A stretch of DNA of 64,000 nucleotides from the NCBI GenBank assembly GCA_041688015.1, contig JBDNIY010000012.1, positions 124,001 through 188,000 on the forward strand. The letters are read 5' to 3'. Position 1 is the first letter of the stretch; each line of letters opens with the position of its first letter. Shown here one piece after another: positions 53,716-62,373 of this stretch. Source of the DNA: Parvibaculum sp041688015. Lineage in GTDB: Bacteria > Pseudomonadota > Alphaproteobacteria > Parvibaculales > Parvibaculaceae. The notes under the pieces are model-generated. The model saw only the letters and a program-made list of their open reading frames with translations. It ran no database searches and was not told where the DNA came from. A program made the position numbers and the translations under genes.

Positions 53716-54267
53716 TCAGCGGCGCCTCGGCAGGATTCGTAGCAAGGTGTCGTCGCGGAGCACATAGTGATGGATCAGCGCCGCTGCCGCATGCAGGCCG
53801 ATCAGGTAGTAGCCGATGGTGCCGATCGTCTGGTGTATCCCCTTGAGCCAATCGTAGAGTTCCTTGTCCTGACTGATCAAGACGGGCAGCTGCAGGCCAA
53901 AGAAAAAGATCGGGGCACCTTTTGCACTCACGGCAAGCCACCCAAGCATCGGCATGCCGAGCATGAACGTGTAGAGCGCGATATGCATAGCCTCGGCTGG
54001 CCACTTCTGCCAACGAGGTAGTGGGGGCGTAATGCGTGGGGCGGGTCCCGAAAACAGGCGTGTTGCAAGACGTGCAACCACCAAGGCGAGGACGCTGAGG
54101 CCAAGCATGAAATGCCAGACTTTCAGCTCTGCCCGCAGATCACTTCCTTTGGGAGCAAAGTCATGCAGATTGATCGCCACATAAACTGCAACCAACAACA
54201 GCAGCATCAGCCAGTGCATGTCGATTGATAGTGACCCATAGCGGTCGGCAGTATTTTTCCAGTTCAT
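53716..54267 (-). CDS. Cytochrome b561
   Basis: A 183-residue four-helix diheme membrane cytochrome. Conserved His residues occur in SIDMHWLMLLLL, LKVWHFMLGL, MHIALYTFMLGMPMLGW and LIGLHAAAALIHHYVLRDDTLLRILP. It transfers electrons between the quinone pool and a periplasmic partner. The context suggests it works with the PepSY/DUF2271 electron chain. Confidence 0.92.
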   Translation of the reverse strand: MNWKNTADRYGSLSIDMHWLMLLLLVAVYVAINLHDFAPKGSDLRAELKVWHFMLGLSVLALVVARLATRLFSGPAPRITPPLPRWQKWPAEAMHIALYTFMLGMPMLGWLAVSAKGAPIFFFGLQLPVLISQDKELYDWLKGIHQTIGTIGYYLIGLHAAAALIHHYVLRDDTLLRILPRRR

Positions 54268-54418
54268 GACATTTATTCCTTCGTTGGTGCTGTCTTCAAG
54301 ATGACAACATCACCTTGAACCACGCTTCAGTTGGCCAATTTGGCAACAATGAATGCTATGAACTACGAGATACTTGATACCGGGATCAGCACCATCAAAC
54401 GCATATCCCGGGCCCCGA

Positions 54419-54805
54419 TCATTGCTTGACCACAGGTTTGGTGCCCGGCGTAAAAAGACCATTGGCGGGAGGCACCACGGTTCCGCTAGGGACGCCATTA
54501 CGATCCGCGTCACGGCTATCACCACCCTTATGTTTCATTTTGACAATGGCCAAGGTTCGGGGGTCGATCTTGACCTTAATCTCGCGGCCCTGTGCATCGC
54601 GCCCCTTGATCTCATAGCAGCCATCATCAATTTTGATCCGGCGCACAGCCCAGCCTCGACTTTCAGCCATCTTCTGGACCGCCTCGCGAGGCTGCCAGTT
54701 GGCCATGGGGACAGCGCAATCATCATCGTCGGCATAAGAGGCGCCAATCGCAGTAAGACTTACGATGCCAACGATCAAGAAAGCTGTCATCAGAGATTTT
54801 TTCAT
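54419..54805 (-). CDS. Exported PepSY-domain protein
   Basis: A 128-residue protein. A signal peptide (KKSLMTAFLIVGIVSLTAIGASYA) is followed by a single PepSY domain of the PepSY_2 type: QPREAVQKMAESRGWAVRRIKIDDGCYEIKGRDAQGREIKVKIDPRTLAIV. Such small PepSY proteins often sit beside OmpR/kinase pairs and cytochrome b561. ATG at 54805 follows GAGATG; longer readings run into the large inverted repeat. It is the first gene of the leftward operon. Confidence 0.88.
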   Translation of the reverse strand: MKKSLMTAFLIVGIVSLTAIGASYADDDDCAVPMANWQPREAVQKMAESRGWAVRRIKIDDGCYEIKGRDAQGREIKVKIDPRTLAIVKMKHKGGDSRDADRNGVPSGTVVPPANGLFTPGTKPVVKQ

Positions 54806-54854
54806 TTTTTCATCTCTCATATAAAATGATCGTAAGTTCTTGTAGACCAGTATT

Positions 54855-54904
54855 CTGACGGACACCTGAAGCAAAATATCCATATTGCTTCAGGTGTCCG
54901 TCAG
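54855..54904. promoter_or_regulatory. Large perfect inverted repeat between divergent promoters
   Basis: Arms of 20 bp (CTGACGGACACCTGAAGCAA at 54855-54874 and its exact complement at 54885-54904) flank a 10-base centre. The element lies between the PepSY operon (leftward) and the response-regulator gene (rightward), so it is not a terminator of either. It is best read as the operator of the adjacent response regulator. Confidence 0.75.
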
Positions 54905-54950
54905 CTTTGTAGGCAATAAGAAATGACAGGCGGAATAGGACGGGTGCGAC

Positions 54951-55610
54951 ATGCGCGTGCTGCTGATCGAGGACGACACGATACTGGGGGCTGCTGTTCG
55001 TGATCAGATTGCCGCCGATGGCCATTCGGTGGACTGGAGCAAGCGGCTCGATACCGCAGGCGAGTATTTGGCCGCGGCGACCTACGATCTGATTTTGCTC
55101 GACCTGATGCTACCTGACGGACGCGGCCAGCCCTTTCTACGCGCGTTGCGTGAGCGGGGCGATGTAACGCCGGTTATCATTGTGACCGCACTTGACCAGA
55201 TCAGTGATCGGATCGAAGGGCTGAATGCGGGAGCCGACGATTACATGATTAAGCCTTTTGATCTGTCTGAACTTTCGGCGCGGCTCAATGCAGTTGCGCG
55301 ACGTTATTCCGGCAATCCCAATCCACTGATTACATGGGGCGATCTGGAGATCGACCTAGCGGCCCGATCTATCCGCCACAAAGGCAAGCCAGTACCCCTG
55401 ACCGCACGCGAATGGGTGCTACTCGAGGCCTTTCTCCAGCGGCCCGGGCAATTATTATCTAAAGCCCAGCTTGAAGAACGACTCTACTCCTTCCATACAG
55501 AGATCGAGAGCAACACCATCGAAGTGCATGTCAGTCGGATACGTAAAAAATTAGGGCACGACATAATCGAGACGGTGCGCGGCCTAGGCTACCGGCTAGG
55601 TGCAGCATGA
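54951..55610 (+). CDS. OmpR-family response regulator (QseB/PmrA-like)
   Basis: A 219-residue regulator. The receiver has acidic residues EDD at 8-10, Asp51 in DLILLDLMLPDGRG and Lys in DYMIKPFDLSEL. The winged-helix domain has VPLTAREWVLLEAFLQRPGQLLSKAQLEERLYSFHTEIESNTIEVHVSRIRKKLG. It overlaps the kinase gene by ATGA and is divergent from the PepSY operon, which it probably controls. The signal is unknown. Confidence 0.93.
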   Translation: MRVLLIEDDTILGAAVRDQIAADGHSVDWSKRLDTAGEYLAAATYDLILLDLMLPDGRGQPFLRALRERGDVTPVIIVTALDQISDRIEGLNAGADDYMIKPFDLSELSARLNAVARRYSGNPNPLITWGDLEIDLAARSIRHKGKPVPLTAREWVLLEAFLQRPGQLLSKAQLEERLYSFHTEIESNTIEVHVSRIRKKLGHDIIETVRGLGYRLGAA

Positions 55611-56938
55611 AAAAACCTACGTCCCTTCAGGTGCGACTCGCGCTGGTGATCGGGTTCGGCATTTCGGTGCTATGGATTACGACCGCCTTGGTTACGGCGG
55701 CCATCCTGCGCCATGATATGAATGAGGTCTTCGATTCGACACTCGAGGAGACCGCACAACGCATCCTGCCACTGGCGGCACTTGATATCATCAATCGCGA
55801 AGAAGAGGGCGTCAGCCAGCGTATCGCCACTCTGCGTCCGCATGAGGAATTCTTCACCTATCTGGTGCGCGACAATCTTGGCCGCGTGCTGCTTCGCTCG
55901 CACAAGGCTGAGGATGCAGACTTTCCACCCTTCGACGGCATGGGGTTTCGCCAGACAGCTACGCACCGGTTATATTATGATGCGGCGTTGCAGGGCACGA
56001 TCACCATCGCGGTGGCGGAACCGCTAGACCATCGGACCAAGATGGTGCGAGAGACGTTGATGGTACTGGTGCTCCCGCTGCTGTTCGTGGTTCCTGTCGC
56101 CTTATTAGGACTATTCGCCGTCCTTCATCACGGTCTACGTCCCATACGTCTTTACAGCTCCGCACTTTCAACTCGCGGTATCGGCGATCTGACACCTGTT
56201 GCAAGCGACAAACTGCCGAGCGAAATGACGCCTGTCGTTCATGCCGTCAACCAATTGCTCGAGCGGCTTCGCCGCACGCTGGAGACAGAACGCAGCTTTG
56301 CCGCCAATGCTGCCCACGAGTTGCGCACGCCGGTGGCAGCAGCCCTAGCTCAGACACAAAGACTGATTGTGGAAACCACCGACCCAGCGACCAAACAGCG
56401 CGCAACCGACATTGAGACGGTACTCAAACGTCTGAACCGACTTTCCGAGAAACTTCTGCAACTGGCACGCGCCGAAGGTGGCCGCCTGAGAACCGGGATT
56501 GACATGGACATCCGTCCGATCCTCCAGATGATCGTCGCAGATATTGACGCGGGTCATGAGAATGCCGTCCTCGAAATTCCGGCAGAGCCGGTGCTATCTG
56601 ACATCGACCCAGATACCTTTGCTATCTTGAGCCGCAATTTGATCGAGAATGCCGTCAAACACGGTGCCAATAGGACGTCTGTGCGTGTAATCCTGACTGA
56701 CAGCGGCCTGTTTCGCGTAATCAACGACGGTCCATCGGTTCCTCCCGAAACACTGGAAAGGCTCACCGCGCGTTTCGAACGTGGCCAAGCTATTGCGCGC
56801 GGGAGCGGGCTCGGTCTTTCTATCGTCAGGGCCATCGCCGACGGCGTAAAGGGAACCCTGATCTTGCACTCACCCGCAGTCGGGCAGACGGATGGTTTCG
56901 AAGTGGCATTCCAATTACCGAAATCACATGATGTCTGA
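55607..56938 (+). CDS. Sensor histidine kinase
   Basis: A 443-residue inner-membrane kinase. Helix 1 is at about residues 13-33, a periplasmic sensor of about 120 residues follows, and helix 2 is at about 150-172. A HAMP-like region precedes the H-box FAANAAHELRTPVAAALAQTQ (His about 237). The ATPase has N-box NLIENAVKHGAN and G-box GSGLGLSIVRAIADG. It is the partner of the upstream regulator; the type is QseC-like. Confidence 0.93.
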   Translation: MKKPTSLQVRLALVIGFGISVLWITTALVTAAILRHDMNEVFDSTLEETAQRILPLAALDIINREEEGVSQRIATLRPHEEFFTYLVRDNLGRVLLRSHKAEDADFPPFDGMGFRQTATHRLYYDAALQGTITIAVAEPLDHRTKMVRETLMVLVLPLLFVVPVALLGLFAVLHHGLRPIRLYSSALSTRGIGDLTPVASDKLPSEMTPVVHAVNQLLERLRRTLETERSFAANAAHELRTPVAAALAQTQRLIVETTDPATKQRATDIETVLKRLNRLSEKLLQLARAEGGRLRTGIDMDIRPILQMIVADIDAGHENAVLEIPAEPVLSDIDPDTFAILSRNLIENAVKHGANRTSVRVILTDSGLFRVINDGPSVPPETLERLTARFERGQAIARGSGLGLSIVRAIADGVKGTLILHSPAVGQTDGFEVAFQLPKSHDV

Positions 56939-57069
56939 CGCCCTAGCTGTAGGTCAATCTGCCCCATCCCGGTGCAGGCGGGGATTTCCTACTATCACCG
57001 TGGTAACTTCGATGTAGCGCGAGCAAGCCACTGGTGTGACACTCCGTTCAGCCGCACAACGACTCCGCA

Positions 57070-57822
57070 ATGCAATTTGGCAGCGAATTAGCAAAAACTA
57101 GGATCCCCATGTCGTCCCTCGAAACTCCCGCGCACGCCATCCCGCCTAATGACATATTACCCTTGGTACCGATGCCCGTTCTGCTACAGGCACGACATCT
57201 TGGTTTCGTCATTGACGGTCGCACGCTATGGCAAGACTTGGATATTTCACTGCGCCCTGGCGAACGTTTGGCGGTGGCCGGCGCATCTGGCAGCGGCAAG
57301 ACACTGCTGCTGCGTACACTGGCTGGACTAGAGCCGGTACAAACCGGCGAGTTGACATTTCATGATCACCCACTTTCAGACTGGCCGATGCCCGCCTACC
57401 GCGCTCGCGTGGTCTATGTGTCACAGCGCCCAGCGCTGCCAGAAGGCCGGGTGGAAGCCGCGCTGCGAGTGCCGTTTCAATTTCATATACACCAACACCG
57501 GGCATTCCCTTCAGGCCGTGTTCGAGAGTTGCTGGCAATGCTGGGACGTGACGAGAAGTTTCTACAGCTGCGCACCGAACGGCTCTCCGGCGGCGAGGCA
57601 CAAATCGTGACCATGTTGCGCGCGCTGCTGATTGGCCCTGACGTGTTGCTGTTGGATGAGCCGACCGCATCGTTGGATGATCGTGCCGTTGGCGCCATTG
57701 AGGCACTCGTTGCCAACTGGCTGCAGGAACAACCGCAGCGTGCCTGCGTGTGGACCAGCCACGATCACCAGCAACTGCAACGCGTCAGCGACCGGGTGCT
57801 ATCGCTGGGGCAGGTCGTATGA
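57070..57822 (+). CDS. FetA-like ABC transporter ATPase
   Basis: A 250-residue ATPase. Walker A is GASGSGKT, the signature is LSGGEAQIVTMLRALLIGPDVLLLDEPTASLD (containing Walker B), and the switch His is in TSHDHQQL. It pairs with the FetB-like permease, with which it overlaps by ATGA. FetAB (YbbLM) in E. coli exports iron and protects from oxidative stress. An internal ATG at 57109 is an alternative start, since the first 35 residues are not conserved. Confidence 0.85.
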   Translation: MQFGSELAKTRIPMSSLETPAHAIPPNDILPLVPMPVLLQARHLGFVIDGRTLWQDLDISLRPGERLAVAGASGSGKTLLLRTLAGLEPVQTGELTFHDHPLSDWPMPAYRARVVYVSQRPALPEGRVEAALRVPFQFHIHQHRAFPSGRVRELLAMLGRDEKFLQLRTERLSGGEAQIVTMLRALLIGPDVLLLDEPTASLDDRAVGAIEALVANWLQEQPQRACVWTSHDHQQLQRVSDRVLSLGQVV

Positions 57823-58628
57823 CGGCCGGCTATATAAACTTGGACAACTGGCAGCTCGGCATAGCCGCGATGCTGATTGCGCTCAACCTGGTGATCTCCG
57901 TCTGGCTACGCTTGGGCTTGGCGCGCAGCCTGCTGGTCGCCAGCGTACGCATGGTGGTGCAGTTACTGCTGGTCGGCTTTATTCTCGAGTTTGTGTTCGC
58001 GCTAACCAGCCCGCTGCCGGTGATTGGGATCGGCGTGCTGATGGCTGCACTAGCCAGCATTGCCGCCGTGCGGCGTACACGCCACCGCTTCCCCGGTATC
58101 TACTGGAACAGTCTGCTGTCGACCATGGGGGCCGCCTTCGTGGTCACTGGCGCCGCATTGGCTGGTATCATCAACGTGCATCCGTGGTTCGCGCCGCAAT
58201 ATGCAATCCCATTGTTAGGCATGGTGCTGGGTAATCTGCTAACCGGCATTTCGCTGGCGCTGGATCGGTTCATGCAAGGCGTCGCGCGAGAATCTGGCGT
58301 GATAGAGAGTGACCTAGCCTTGGGTGCCACGCGCTGGGAAGCAGCGCGTCCGCTGGTCAGCGAGGCACTGCGCACTGGCATGATCCCAACTATCAACGCC
58401 ATGATGGTGATGGGTGTGGTCAGCCTACCGGGCATGATGACCGGCCAGATGCTGGCCGGTGCCGCGCCTACGGCCGCAGTCCGCTACCAGATCGTGATCA
58501 TGTTCATGATCGCGGCGGCCACCGCACTGGGAACGCTGGCGGTGATCCTGCTCGCGTTCTACCGGTTGTTCAATCGCCGTCACCAATTATGTGCAGCGCG
58601 CATTCAGACCATCGACCACACCGATTAA
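57819..58628 (+). CDS. FetB-like ABC permease (UPF0014)
   Basis: A 269-residue membrane protein with about seven helices, matching UPF0014/FetB: SVRMVVQLLLVGFILEFVFAL, RRTRHRFPG, GMVLGNLLTGISLALDRFMQGV, ESDLALGATRWEAARPLVSEALRTGMIPTINAMMVMGVVSLPGMMTGQMLAG. The ATG at 57819 overlaps the ATPase stop. Together they form a putative metal exporter, probably for iron. Confidence 0.9.
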   Translation: MTAGYINLDNWQLGIAAMLIALNLVISVWLRLGLARSLLVASVRMVVQLLLVGFILEFVFALTSPLPVIGIGVLMAALASIAAVRRTRHRFPGIYWNSLLSTMGAAFVVTGAALAGIINVHPWFAPQYAIPLLGMVLGNLLTGISLALDRFMQGVARESGVIESDLALGATRWEAARPLVSEALRTGMIPTINAMMVMGVVSLPGMMTGQMLAGAAPTAAVRYQIVIMFMIAAATALGTLAVILLAFYRLFNRRHQLCAARIQTIDHTD

Positions 58629-58748
58629 AACAGCCGTAAACTGAGCCTTTCTTTCAAATTCTGAAGCATCTCGCCATATTAGCGTTGGACAGATTTCAAT
58701 GAACGCTCATGTTGGGTCATTGGTTGCTGTGTTCCAATCTCAATTTTA

Positions 58749-59723
58749 CTAGCTGCATGAAGCGCCACCCATGACGCAGAATTTTGAACAATAGGGATGG
58801 TTCAGCTGCACGGGCCGGTTTGCTTCAGCTAGGGAATGCCCCATCTCAAATTGTTGGTCGTAGGGCAGCAATGTACAAGAAACCACCACCGGTTGATCCG
58901 CACCCTTGCGCTTAACGACCATGCGGGATGTTGCGCACATAATGTCCGATGGAATTCTACCGAGAATGCCCCAGCAATGCTCGGATATCTCCGGAACGTC
59001 CGCGGCGTTATCCATTTCTGGAAAAAGAACGAGGCGGTGAGGATCCCACGCTTCTATGCGAATGTCGTACTCAGAAAAAAGCGCCGCAAACCCCCGCCGA
59101 ATGGCGTCTTCGTCAGTACAGTTTAAAATACGAGCAGCTACGGCAATGTCGAAGCCATTACTCGAAAGCCATTGCAGACCGCCGATTGCCGGTTCCCAAG
59201 AATGAGATCCGCGCACGCGTTCATGACCGTCTTGAGAAAAGTCGTCCAATGATACCCGAAGAGAGAGCTTGTCGGGGTAGCGGGCCTGTAATCGAAGCAG
59301 AGAAGCCCGACGGTGACGCATGGGCAGCATGGCGTTGGTCAGGACCAGAACGCGGTACCCGGCCCCGAGCGCGGCCTCGAAAATTTCCACAATGTCGGGG
59401 TTCATGAACGGTTCGCCGCCGGTGAAACCGATCTCGGCAAGGCCTGGATGATCCCGCTGCGCTTCATCCAGATATTGGCGCACGTCATCTGGCGTCAGAT
59501 ACACCAAACGGTCATTACGCGGACTGGATTCGATATAGCAACCTACACAAGTCAAGTTGCAGAGCGTGCCGGTATTGAACCACAGGGTCGTCAAGCCGGT
59601 TGGTGCCACCACCGCGCGGGCCTCACCCTTTGATGTCCAGTTGGGATCCTGGAACTTCCCGGGCAGCACACCGCTTACCGGCCCAATTGAATGAACGTCG
59701 GGATGTTTTAAAATAACAGTCAT
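58749..59723 (-). CDS. Radical SAM protein with C-terminal Cys cluster
   Basis: A 324-residue radical SAM enzyme. The 4Fe-4S site is Cys55, Cys59 and Cys62 in CNLTCVGC (CxxxCxxC), followed by IGFTGGEPFMNP. The last 14 residues carry three more Cys (YCSKFCVMGGASC), suggesting an auxiliary cluster. No precursor peptide or obvious partner is adjacent. The product is unknown. It is the last gene of the island before tRNA-Glu. Confidence 0.85.
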   Translation of the reverse strand: MTVILKHPDVHSIGPVSGVLPGKFQDPNWTSKGEARAVVAPTGLTTLWFNTGTLCNLTCVGCYIESSPRNDRLVYLTPDDVRQYLDEAQRDHPGLAEIGFTGGEPFMNPDIVEIFEAALGAGYRVLVLTNAMLPMRHRRASLLRLQARYPDKLSLRVSLDDFSQDGHERVRGSHSWEPAIGGLQWLSSNGFDIAVAARILNCTDEDAIRRGFAALFSEYDIRIEAWDPHRLVLFPEMDNAADVPEISEHCWGILGRIPSDIMCATSRMVVKRKGADQPVVVSCTLLPYDQQFEMGHSLAEANRPVQLNHPYCSKFCVMGGASCS

Positions 59724-60101
59724 AGAAACCCCTAAACTCGGCCAGCCATCATAGCGAAAGCTGGGCTCTACTTAAGTTATTCGCTAATGCGTTTCAAAAA
59801 GTTACTCGGAGCCAAATGCCTCTAAATGCGCCTAGACGCCCAAGGGAGCAGGCAGATCAATCAGGGAAGAAATTTGGCGATCAGGCTTCCTTGGCAACCC
59901 TTCCTAGCGCTGGCCATACCAGTTACACCAGACAACATGCATACCGAATGCCGATGCTGCTTAGGCATCCCAAGTATTGGGTGATTGGAATGATATCGCC
60001 CTTGGCTCAACTCCAAAGTGATCCCACTTTTATCGGGGTTTTAAGAAAATGGGACTTTTAGAGGCAAAAAACCCAATGAAATCAATGGCATTTTTTGCGA
60101 C
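59724..60101. other. Region between radical SAM gene and tRNA-Glu
   Basis: About 380 bases. No gene is supported and I find no tyrosine-recombinase remnant, although islands at tRNA genes usually carry one here. Confidence 0.4.
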
Positions 60102-60176
60102 TGGTATCCCCAAGGGGAATCGAACCCCTGTTTTCGCCGTGAGAGGGCGACGTCCTGACCGCTAGACGATGGGGAC
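60102..60176 (-). tRNA. tRNA-Glu (CTC anticodon)
   Basis: A 75-nt cloverleaf on the minus strand. Acceptor GTCCCCA pairs with TGGGGAT. The anticodon stem CGCC/GGCG carries the loop CTCTCAC (anticodon CTC), and the T-arm is AGGGGTTCGATTCCCCT. CCA is encoded at 60102-60104. Its 3' end faces the island, the usual arrangement of an integration site. Confidence 0.95.
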
Positions 60177-60707
60177 AGATCAGGTTGGCCGTTTCGTATA
60201 GGCCGACTGGAAAAGCCGATCAAGCCTTATCATCCCCTGCACTAAGTGGAACCAATCTAGGGATTGCACCCTAAAAAAATGCATATGCACTGCGGCAAAC
60301 AGGCGCATATATTAGATGGGTGTATTAAACCTATTCATTTTTGTCTTATTTTTCCTTTTATATACAATAGCTTAGGAGAAATCCATCTATGATTTCCGTC
60401 ATTTCATTGTTCTGCATTGCACCATTTTTCAGTTTGACATTTTGTCATGTGATCGCGATAACTGGTTCACGAAAGTTGATCGATCCTCCTCCCCGATCTT
60501 GGCTTTCAGTAGTTGCCGCCAGCGCCATCCTCCCCCTCCCCAAGGTGCTGGCGGCACCCTCCCCCTCCCAAAGAGAAAATGACCACACAGCGCAAGGCTC
60601 GGATTGCGTGCTGTTTCCTGCACGAAAACGAGCCTATTCATGCCGAGCCTTAGTGAGCTCAGCATGGGCCAATCAGGCCCCGAACAGGATCGGCAAAAAA
60701 CTAATCC
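60177..60707. other. Gene-poor region after tRNA-Glu
   Basis: About 530 bases. An AT-rich stretch (60300-60372) holds TACAAT (a good -10) and is followed by AGGAGA and an ATG at 60389. That reading starts with a hydrophobic segment (MISVISLFCIAPFFSLTFC) and then becomes Pro/Arg/Ser-rich without recognisable domain, so I do not call a gene. Pyrimidine-rich CCTCCCC runs follow at about 60488-60570. Confidence 0.4.
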
Positions 60708-61091
60708 TCAGGGATTGGAGGCGTCAGCAAGCCCGGTCAGGGCGCGCAGCTGGAAGCGGCCAAGTTCGGCACCAGTCTTCACATTGACAATAATGATATC
60801 CTCGCCTTGCGACCCGGCAATATGGATGGCCATGCGATCTTCATTGAGATTGACCGAGCGCACGATATCGCCTTTATCGATATGAACATCGCTCACACCA
60901 AATTGCCCGCCCGGCCCGATGACCCGCGTCGCGGCCTGCGGATTGGAGGCGCGGCTCACAATCGTCGCCACAACAAGCCCGAAGCCGGCCACCAGCAGGA
61001 TGCCCATGACCGACACCGCAATCTTGAGAACCAACATCCGTGGTGCCGGTGGAATTTCCATCTCAGGCGACGAGGCGGTATCTTCAGGCAT
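60708..61091 (-). CDS. Small membrane protein next to rluD (DUF6476-like)
   Basis: A 127-residue protein with one membrane helix (LVLKIAVSVMGILLVAGFGLVVATIV, about 19-45) and a periplasmic domain (DIVRSVNLNEDRMAIHIAGSQGEDIIIVNVKTGAELGRFQL). Similar small proteins lie beside rluD in many alphaproteobacteria; function is unknown. Its ATG overlaps the divergent rluD ATG by 2 bases. Confidence 0.78.
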   Translation of the reverse strand: MPEDTASSPEMEIPPAPRMLVLKIAVSVMGILLVAGFGLVVATIVSRASNPQAATRVIGPGGQFGVSDVHIDKGDIVRSVNLNEDRMAIHIAGSQGEDIIIVNVKTGAELGRFQLRALTGLADASNP

Positions 61092-62142
61092 GACGTCATC
61101 TCCAGAAACACAATCAGGCGGTCAACGCCATCTCTTGATCGTTGACCCGGCGCAAGCGGGAACGCGCCTCGACAAGTATCTCACGGAGGCCCTTGCGTGC
61201 AAGGCGGCAGATGACGAGACGGGCGTGAGCGAACCCCTATCGCGCGCGCGCCTAAAGACGCTGATCGACGAAGGCCGCGTCTCGCGCCTCACCGACGGCA
61301 CGCCCACGATCTGGATTGATGCCTCTTACCGCGTCAAGGACGGCGAACAATTTGCGCTGGACGTGCCCGCGCCACGCCCGGCCCGCCCGGCCGCCCAAGC
61401 CATTCCACTCGACGTTGTATTTGAAGACGACCACCTCATCGTCCTGCTAAAACCAGCGGGCCTTGTGGTGCATCCCGCGCCTGGCAACCACGACAACACG
61501 CTGGTCAACGCGCTGATTGCCCACTGCGGCGCAAGCCTTTCTGGCATCGGCGGCGAAAGACGCCCCGGCATCGTCCACCGCCTCGACAAGGATACGAGTG
61601 GCCTGATGGTCGTCGCCAAAACAGATCGCGCGCATCGCCATTTGAGTGAGCAATTTGCCGCCCATGGCCGCGATGGTCGCCTGACGCGCGCCTATACGGC
61701 GCTGGTCTGGGGCGGGTTGCTGCCGCACGTCGGCACCGCGGACGCCAATATCGTGCGCTCGTCGCACAACCGCACCAAGATGGCGACGGCTAAAACCGCA
61801 GGTCGCACCGCCATCACGCATTACAAAGTGCGCCAACATTTCGGCGATCCCATCGAAGTATCCATGGTCGAATGCCGGTTGGAGACAGGCCGGACGCATC
61901 AGATTCGCGTTCATCTGACAGCGCTCGGCCACCCGCTGCTGGGCGACAAAACCTATGGAACCGGCCAACGCACCCGCAAGGCAAAGATTTCGGTGGAGGC
62001 GCAAGCGGCCCTGGAACGCCTCGGCAGGCAGGCGCTCCACGCCCATCATCTGGGCTTTCAGCACCCCGCAACCGAGGAGCCGATGGCCTTTGACAGCGAG
62101 CTACCGCCCGATATGCAGGCGCTGGTCATGGCGTTGAAATAG
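61090..62142 (+). CDS. rluD: RluD-type 23S rRNA pseudouridine synthase
   Basis: A 350-residue enzyme. The N-terminal S4 RNA-binding domain (RLDKYLTEALA, SRARLKTLIDEGRV) precedes the synthase core with HRLDKDTSGLMVVAKT (catalytic Asp) and RTHQIRVHLTALGHPLLGDKTYG. By domain layout it is RluD, modifying helix 69 of 23S rRNA. Longer readings overlap the divergent gene; ATG at 61090 fits the domain start, with about 15 extra residues. Confidence 0.92.
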   Translation: MTSSPETQSGGQRHLLIVDPAQAGTRLDKYLTEALACKAADDETGVSEPLSRARLKTLIDEGRVSRLTDGTPTIWIDASYRVKDGEQFALDVPAPRPARPAAQAIPLDVVFEDDHLIVLLKPAGLVVHPAPGNHDNTLVNALIAHCGASLSGIGGERRPGIVHRLDKDTSGLMVVAKTDRAHRHLSEQFAAHGRDGRLTRAYTALVWGGLLPHVGTADANIVRSSHNRTKMATAKTAGRTAITHYKVRQHFGDPIEVSMVECRLETGRTHQIRVHLTALGHPLLGDKTYGTGQRTRKAKISVEAQAALERLGRQALHAHHLGFQHPATEEPMAFDSELPPDMQALVMALK

Positions 62143-62373
62143 CCCGCACGACCGTATTTTTGGTCGCTTAAGCACCCTTTGGCCCCAATATGGCGCTAAA
62201 CCAGCTGATTTCCTAGTTTAGAAGTAATATAATCTTTTTGCCTTTCGGTCCTTTTTTGGCCAGATTCTACCCCTATATATGGGGTCGTGGCCTTAGCACC
62301 CCCTTTGCGGGGCGGCCCAAGACCACAACGACAGGGCAGCCAGGGCAAGGCGCCCGCGAAGGGGTATAGAGAC

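Noticed and set aside
60389..60787. Plus-strand open reading of 132 codons after tRNA-Glu
   Set aside because: Good start signals, but the product has no domain and overlaps the well-supported gene at 60708-61091 on the other strand. Kept as a finding only.
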